Assembly (NCBI RefSeq): GCF_000720135.1
Contig: NZ_JOIU01000027.1
Location: forward strand, 121,764 to 185,763
Source: Streptomyces sp. NRRL S-1022
GTDB taxonomy: Bacteria > Actinomycetota > Actinomycetes > Streptomycetales > Streptomycetaceae
Reading direction: 5' to 3'
Length of the DNA stretch: 64,000 nt
Below, one piece after another: positions 61,703-64,000 of the stretch. Position 1 is the first letter of the stretch. Every line of letters starts with the position of its first letter. The position numbers and the translations under genes are program-made. The notes under the pieces are model-generated. The model made no database searches and was not told the DNA's origin. It saw only the letters and a list, made by a program, of their open reading frames with translations.

Positions 61703-62738
61703 GCCGCTCCTCGCACCGCCGCAGGTGCGCCACGGGGACGTACTCCCCCGCCGTGTGCGCCAGCGAGGGGTCGCCGGGGCCGTAGTTGAGCGCGGGCACC
61801 CCCAGCGCCGCGAACCGGGCCACGTCGGTCCAGCCCAGCTTGGCCCGGGGCTCGGCGCCGAGGGCGGTGGCGAGGGGGCCCACCCGGTCCAGGTGCGGCA
61901 GCGCGCCGCCGACGACCTCGGTGACCCGCACCTCGTACTCCGGGAACAGCCCGCGCACGTACGCCTCCGCCTCCCGGGCCGAACGGCTGGGCGCGAAGCG
62001 GCAGTCGACGGTGACGACGCACTCGTCCGGTACGACGTTCCCGGCGACCCCGGCGCGTACGGCGACCGCGCTCAGCCCCTCCCGGAACTCCAGCCCGTCG
62101 ATCAGGACCCGTTCCGGGACGTGCGCGTCGAGCCGCTGGAGCACCTGTCCCGCCTTGTGCGCGGCGTTGCTGCCCTGCCAGGCGCGGGCGGTGTGCGCGC
62201 GGGTCCCCCGGACCACGATGTCGGCGGTGAGGATGCCCTGGCAGCCGGCCTCGGCACCGGCGTCCGAGGGCTCCATGAGGATCGCGAGACCGGCCTCCTC
62301 CAGGAGACCCGGCCGGGCGGCGGCGATCCGGCCGAGCCCGTTGCGCTCCCCTTCCACCTCCTCGCACTCGTAGAAGACGTAGGTGACGTCCCGTACCGGC
62401 TCCGGGACGGTGGCCGCGAGCCGCAGCGCGACCGCCACCCCGCCCTTCATGTCACAGGCGCCGAGCCCGTGGACCCGCTCGCCGGCGAGCCGGGAGGGCA
62501 GGTTCCCGGCGGCCGGCACGGTGTCCAGGTGCCCGGCGATCAGGACGCGTTCCCCGCGCCCGAGGCCGGTACGGGCGATCACCGAGTTGCCGACCCGGTC
62601 CACGGCGAGGTGCGGCAGGAGGCGCAGGGCGCCCTCGACGGCGTCGGCGATCCGCTCCTCCCGCCCGCTCTCGGAGGGCAGGTCGACGAGGGCACGGGTG
62701 AGGGTGACGACGTCGGCGGTGGGATCGAGGACGCTCAT
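61683..62738 (-). CDS. M20 deacylase (DapE/ArgE-like)
   Basis: A 351-residue zinc amidohydrolase. The first metal site is LIAGHLDTVPAAG, the catalytic and metal Glu pair is YVFYECEEVEGERNG, and later ligands are in ILMEPSDAG and PALNYGPGDPSLAHTAGEYVP. The dimerisation domain (RGTRAHTARAWQGSNAAHKAGQVLQRL) is complete. Annotated relatives are succinyl-diaminopimelate desuccinylases, but the racemase-acetyltransferase neighbours suggest an N-acylamino-acid deacylase (inference). Convergent with pucR. Confidence 0.88.
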   Translation of the reverse strand: MSVLDPTADVVTLTRALVDLPSESGREERIADAVEGALRLLPHLAVDRVGNSVIARTGLGRGERVLIAGHLDTVPAAGNLPSRLAGERVHGLGACDMKGGVAVALRLAATVPEPVRDVTYVFYECEEVEGERNGLGRIAAARPGLLEEAGLAILMEPSDAGAEAGCQGILTADIVVRGTRAHTARAWQGSNAAHKAGQVLQRLDAHVPERVLIDGLEFREGLSAVAVRAGVAGNVVPDECVVTVDCRFAPSRSAREAEAYVRGLFPEYEVRVTEVVGGALPHLDRVGPLATALGAEPRAKLGWTDVARFAALGVPALNYGPGDPSLAHTAGEYVPVAHLRRCEERLRAWLR

Positions 62739-62850
62739 GCGGGGTCTTCCTGGGGTGGGCGAGGGGAACGTGCCGGATGCCCTAGATGATGCGGAACGGG
62801 GAAGACCTCGGGGTGTGCGGATCGGCCAAACCCCGGGGGACGGGGTTGGC

Positions 62851-62910
62851 GCGTCGGCCAAGGGGGGCGGGCGGTCCCGCGCGTCGGCCAAGGGGGGCGG
62901 GCGGTCCCGC
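62851..62910. repeat. Perfect 30-bp tandem duplication
   Basis: The unit GCGTCGGCCAAGGGGGGCGG followed by GCGGTCCCGC occurs twice in a row, 62851-62880 and 62881-62910, without a mismatch. A degenerate ATCGGCCAAACCCCGG copy lies before it at 62821. Confidence 0.9.
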
Positions 62911-62928
62911 CGGGAGAGGGCTGGCCGG

Positions 62929-62961
62929 GGCCGGTCGCGCAGTTCCCCGCGCCCCTTCCGG
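62929..62961. repeat. Common Streptomyces intergenic element
   Basis: GGCCGGTCGCGCAGTTCCCC followed by GCGCCCCTT is a short sequence that I remember occurring many times between genes in Streptomyces genomes. GCGCCCCTTCCGGGGCG also forms a small hairpin. It lies between convergent-neighbour ends, near the IclR stop. Confidence 0.55.
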
Positions 62962-62983
62962 GGCGTGCAGGCGCTGTCCGGAC

Positions 62984-63625
62984 TCAGCGGAGTGCTTCCG
63001 CGACCTCTCTCGCCGCCTCCACCACCCGGGCGCCGACCCGCTCGGGTACGGCGTCCGCCAGCATCACCACGCCCACGCTGCCCTCCACACCCGTGACGCC
63101 GACCAGGGGCGCGGCGGCCCCGCTCGCCCCGGCCTCCAGCTCGCCGTGCGTGAGCGTGTACCCGGGATCGGCCGACGGCGACTGCCGCGCGGCCAGGATC
63201 GCCCTGCCCGCCGCACCCCGGTCCAGCGGATGGCGGAACCCGGCCCGGTAGGCCACGTGGTAGTCCGTCCACGTCGGCTCGACGACCGCGACGGCCAGCG
63301 CCTCGGACCCGTCCACCAGCGTCAGGTGCGCCGTCGCCCCTATGTCCTCGGCCAGCGACCGCAACGCGGGCAGCGCGGCCTCGCGCACCAGCGGGTGCAC
63401 CTGCCGCCCGAGCCGCAGCACCCCGAGTCCGACCCGGGCTCGCCCGCCCAGGTCACGTCGTACGAGCGCGTGCTGCTCCAGCGTGGCCAGCAACCGGTAC
63501 ACCACGGTCCGGTTGACGCCCAGTTTGGTGGACAATTCGGTGACGGTCAGCCCGTGGTCCGTGTCGGCCAGCAGTTTGAGGACACGTAGTCCCCGGTCGA
63601 GCGTCTGAGAGGTCTCCGCGGTCAC
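62984..63625 (-). CDS. IclR-family transcriptional regulator
   Basis: A 213-residue regulator. Residues 5-65 are the winged helix (SQTLDRGLRVLKLLADTDHGLTVTELSTKLGVNRTVVYRLLATLEQHALVRRDLGGRARVG) and 75-210 the effector domain (LRSLAEDIGATAHLTLVDGSEALAVAVVEPTWTDYHVAYRAGFRHPLDRGAAGRAIL). The effector is unknown. GTG 63625 has AGGAG eight bases upstream; GTG 63634 is the longer alternative. The gene it would regulate upstream is cut off by the contig end. Confidence 0.92.
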   Translation of the reverse strand: MTAETSQTLDRGLRVLKLLADTDHGLTVTELSTKLGVNRTVVYRLLATLEQHALVRRDLGGRARVGLGVLRLGRQVHPLVREAALPALRSLAEDIGATAHLTLVDGSEALAVAVVEPTWTDYHVAYRAGFRHPLDRGAAGRAILAARQSPSADPGYTLTHGELEAGASGAAAPLVGVTGVEGSVGVVMLADAVPERVGARVVEAAREVAEALR

Positions 63626-63950
63626 GACGCCCACTCCTTAGGCGGTGAGGTCGGCAACCCCTGAGCGAAAGATGCGTCACCGAGTCCCGTCGGCGACGCG
63701 TTCAGAGGCCGCCGATCGGCAGGACGGCCCGGCGGCTCCCGGGCCGAGTCGCTTCACGGCTGCGCTCCGCGGCGGCGCTGCCACGGGGCGTGTGCGTAGC
63801 GGGACAGTAGCGAAGCCGGTTCGCTGAGCGGAAGTCTTCGTCCAGAATCCGGGCAAGGCCAGATCCGGCCTGCCTGCATTCGTCCGGATACGCACACGGC
63901 ACAGGGGGCCGAACCAGTGCGCACACGTTCGAGCTGCCGAACCGGATGAG
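63626..63950. other. Intergenic sequence up to the contig end, no gene seen
   Basis: No frame with a start signal and Streptomyces codon bias is present. It contains short inverted stretches such as GTCCGGATACGCACAC and CCGAACC blocks. Sequence quality may fall near the adapter. Confidence 0.4.
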
Positions 63951-64000
63951 CTGTCTCTTATACACATCTCCGAGCCCACGAGACCAGAGAGGATCTCGTA
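63951..64000 (+). other. Untrimmed Illumina Nextera adapter with index
   Basis: CTGTCTCTTATACACATCTC followed by CGAGCCCACGAGAC (63951-63984) is the Nextera read adapter. CAGAGAGG (63985-63992) fits an i7 index, and ATCTCGTA (63993-64000) is the start of the P7 side. It is synthetic sequence. Reverse-strand frames over it give the artefact peptides MCIRDS and MYKRQ often seen in databases. Confidence 0.98.

Noticed and set aside
61683..62738. True lysine-pathway dapE
   Set aside because: The neighbours are a racemase, an acetyltransferase and a PucR regulator. General deacylase is the safer call.
63677..63979. Reverse frame beginning MGSEMCIRDS
   Set aside because: Its start is translated Nextera adapter, a known database artefact.

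Overview
The window is high-GC actinobacterial DNA and almost certainly Streptomyces. It carries an SsgA-family sporulation protein, DasR-type dre sites at N-acetylglucosamine PTS genes, a class E sortase, XRE/DUF397 pairs, strong G/C third-position bias, GTG starts and many apparently leaderless genes. From memory, the order nagF-nagE1-nagE2 ... cysM-cysO-mec ... clpS-pncB ... ssgG ... hppD-asnC matches the SCO2905-SCO2928 part of the S. coelicolor chromosome, so most of the window looks like conserved core. The last 50 bases are an untrimmed Illumina Nextera adapter, so the right edge is a contig end and not biology.

Layout. 1-6.5 kb: end of an exporter with a tandem-repeat tail, class E sortase, secreted GH30 glycosidase, a two-gene metal-type permease system, and a TPR/SEC-C protein. 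6.6-9.9 kb: a lower-GC accessory patch (HATPase anti-sigma-like protein, XRE regulator, DUF397, ParB-like protein) with a perfect 15-bp inverted repeat between the divergent genes. 9.9-18.4 kb: DUF2267, Hsp20 with a HAIR-like box, GlxA-type regulator, MFS transporter, DUF445, SGNH hydrolase, rdgB. 18.5-19.9 kb: tRNA-Leu abutted by two tandem HNH proteins. 20-30.6 kb: bcp, DUF3618, GroES-like protein, a guanidine-III riboswitch with an SMR exporter, a very long bifunctional PBP, an ABC exporter operon, and rph.

30.6-43 kb: GlcNAc PTS (nagF, nagE1, nagE2) with DasR-like operators. Next comes the CysO/CysM/Mec sulfur-carrier cysteine pathway with a Cys-containing leader peptide, then an amino-acid permease, DUF2017-clpS, and NAD salvage (pncB, pncA). 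43-55 kb: secreted M6 protease, RDD proteins, ssgG, a GlcD-like oxidase, TPR and TagC-like proteins, and divergent hppD/asnC. 55.0-56.7 kb: a 30-residue peptide gene with a strong ribosome binding site, a hairpin, then a cytochrome P450. This is the best candidate for an undescribed system, a minimal P450-modified RiPP. 56.7-63.6 kb: acetyltransferase, Lon-domain secreted protein, an N-acylamino-acid racemase-like operon divergent from a PucR regulator with a DapE/ArgE-like deacylase, and an IclR regulator.

Working together: GlcNAc uptake under DasR, CysO-bound cysteine synthesis released by Mec, guanidine sensing and export, and nicotinate/nicotinamide salvage are the clear pathways. Everything is read by eye; no searches were run.
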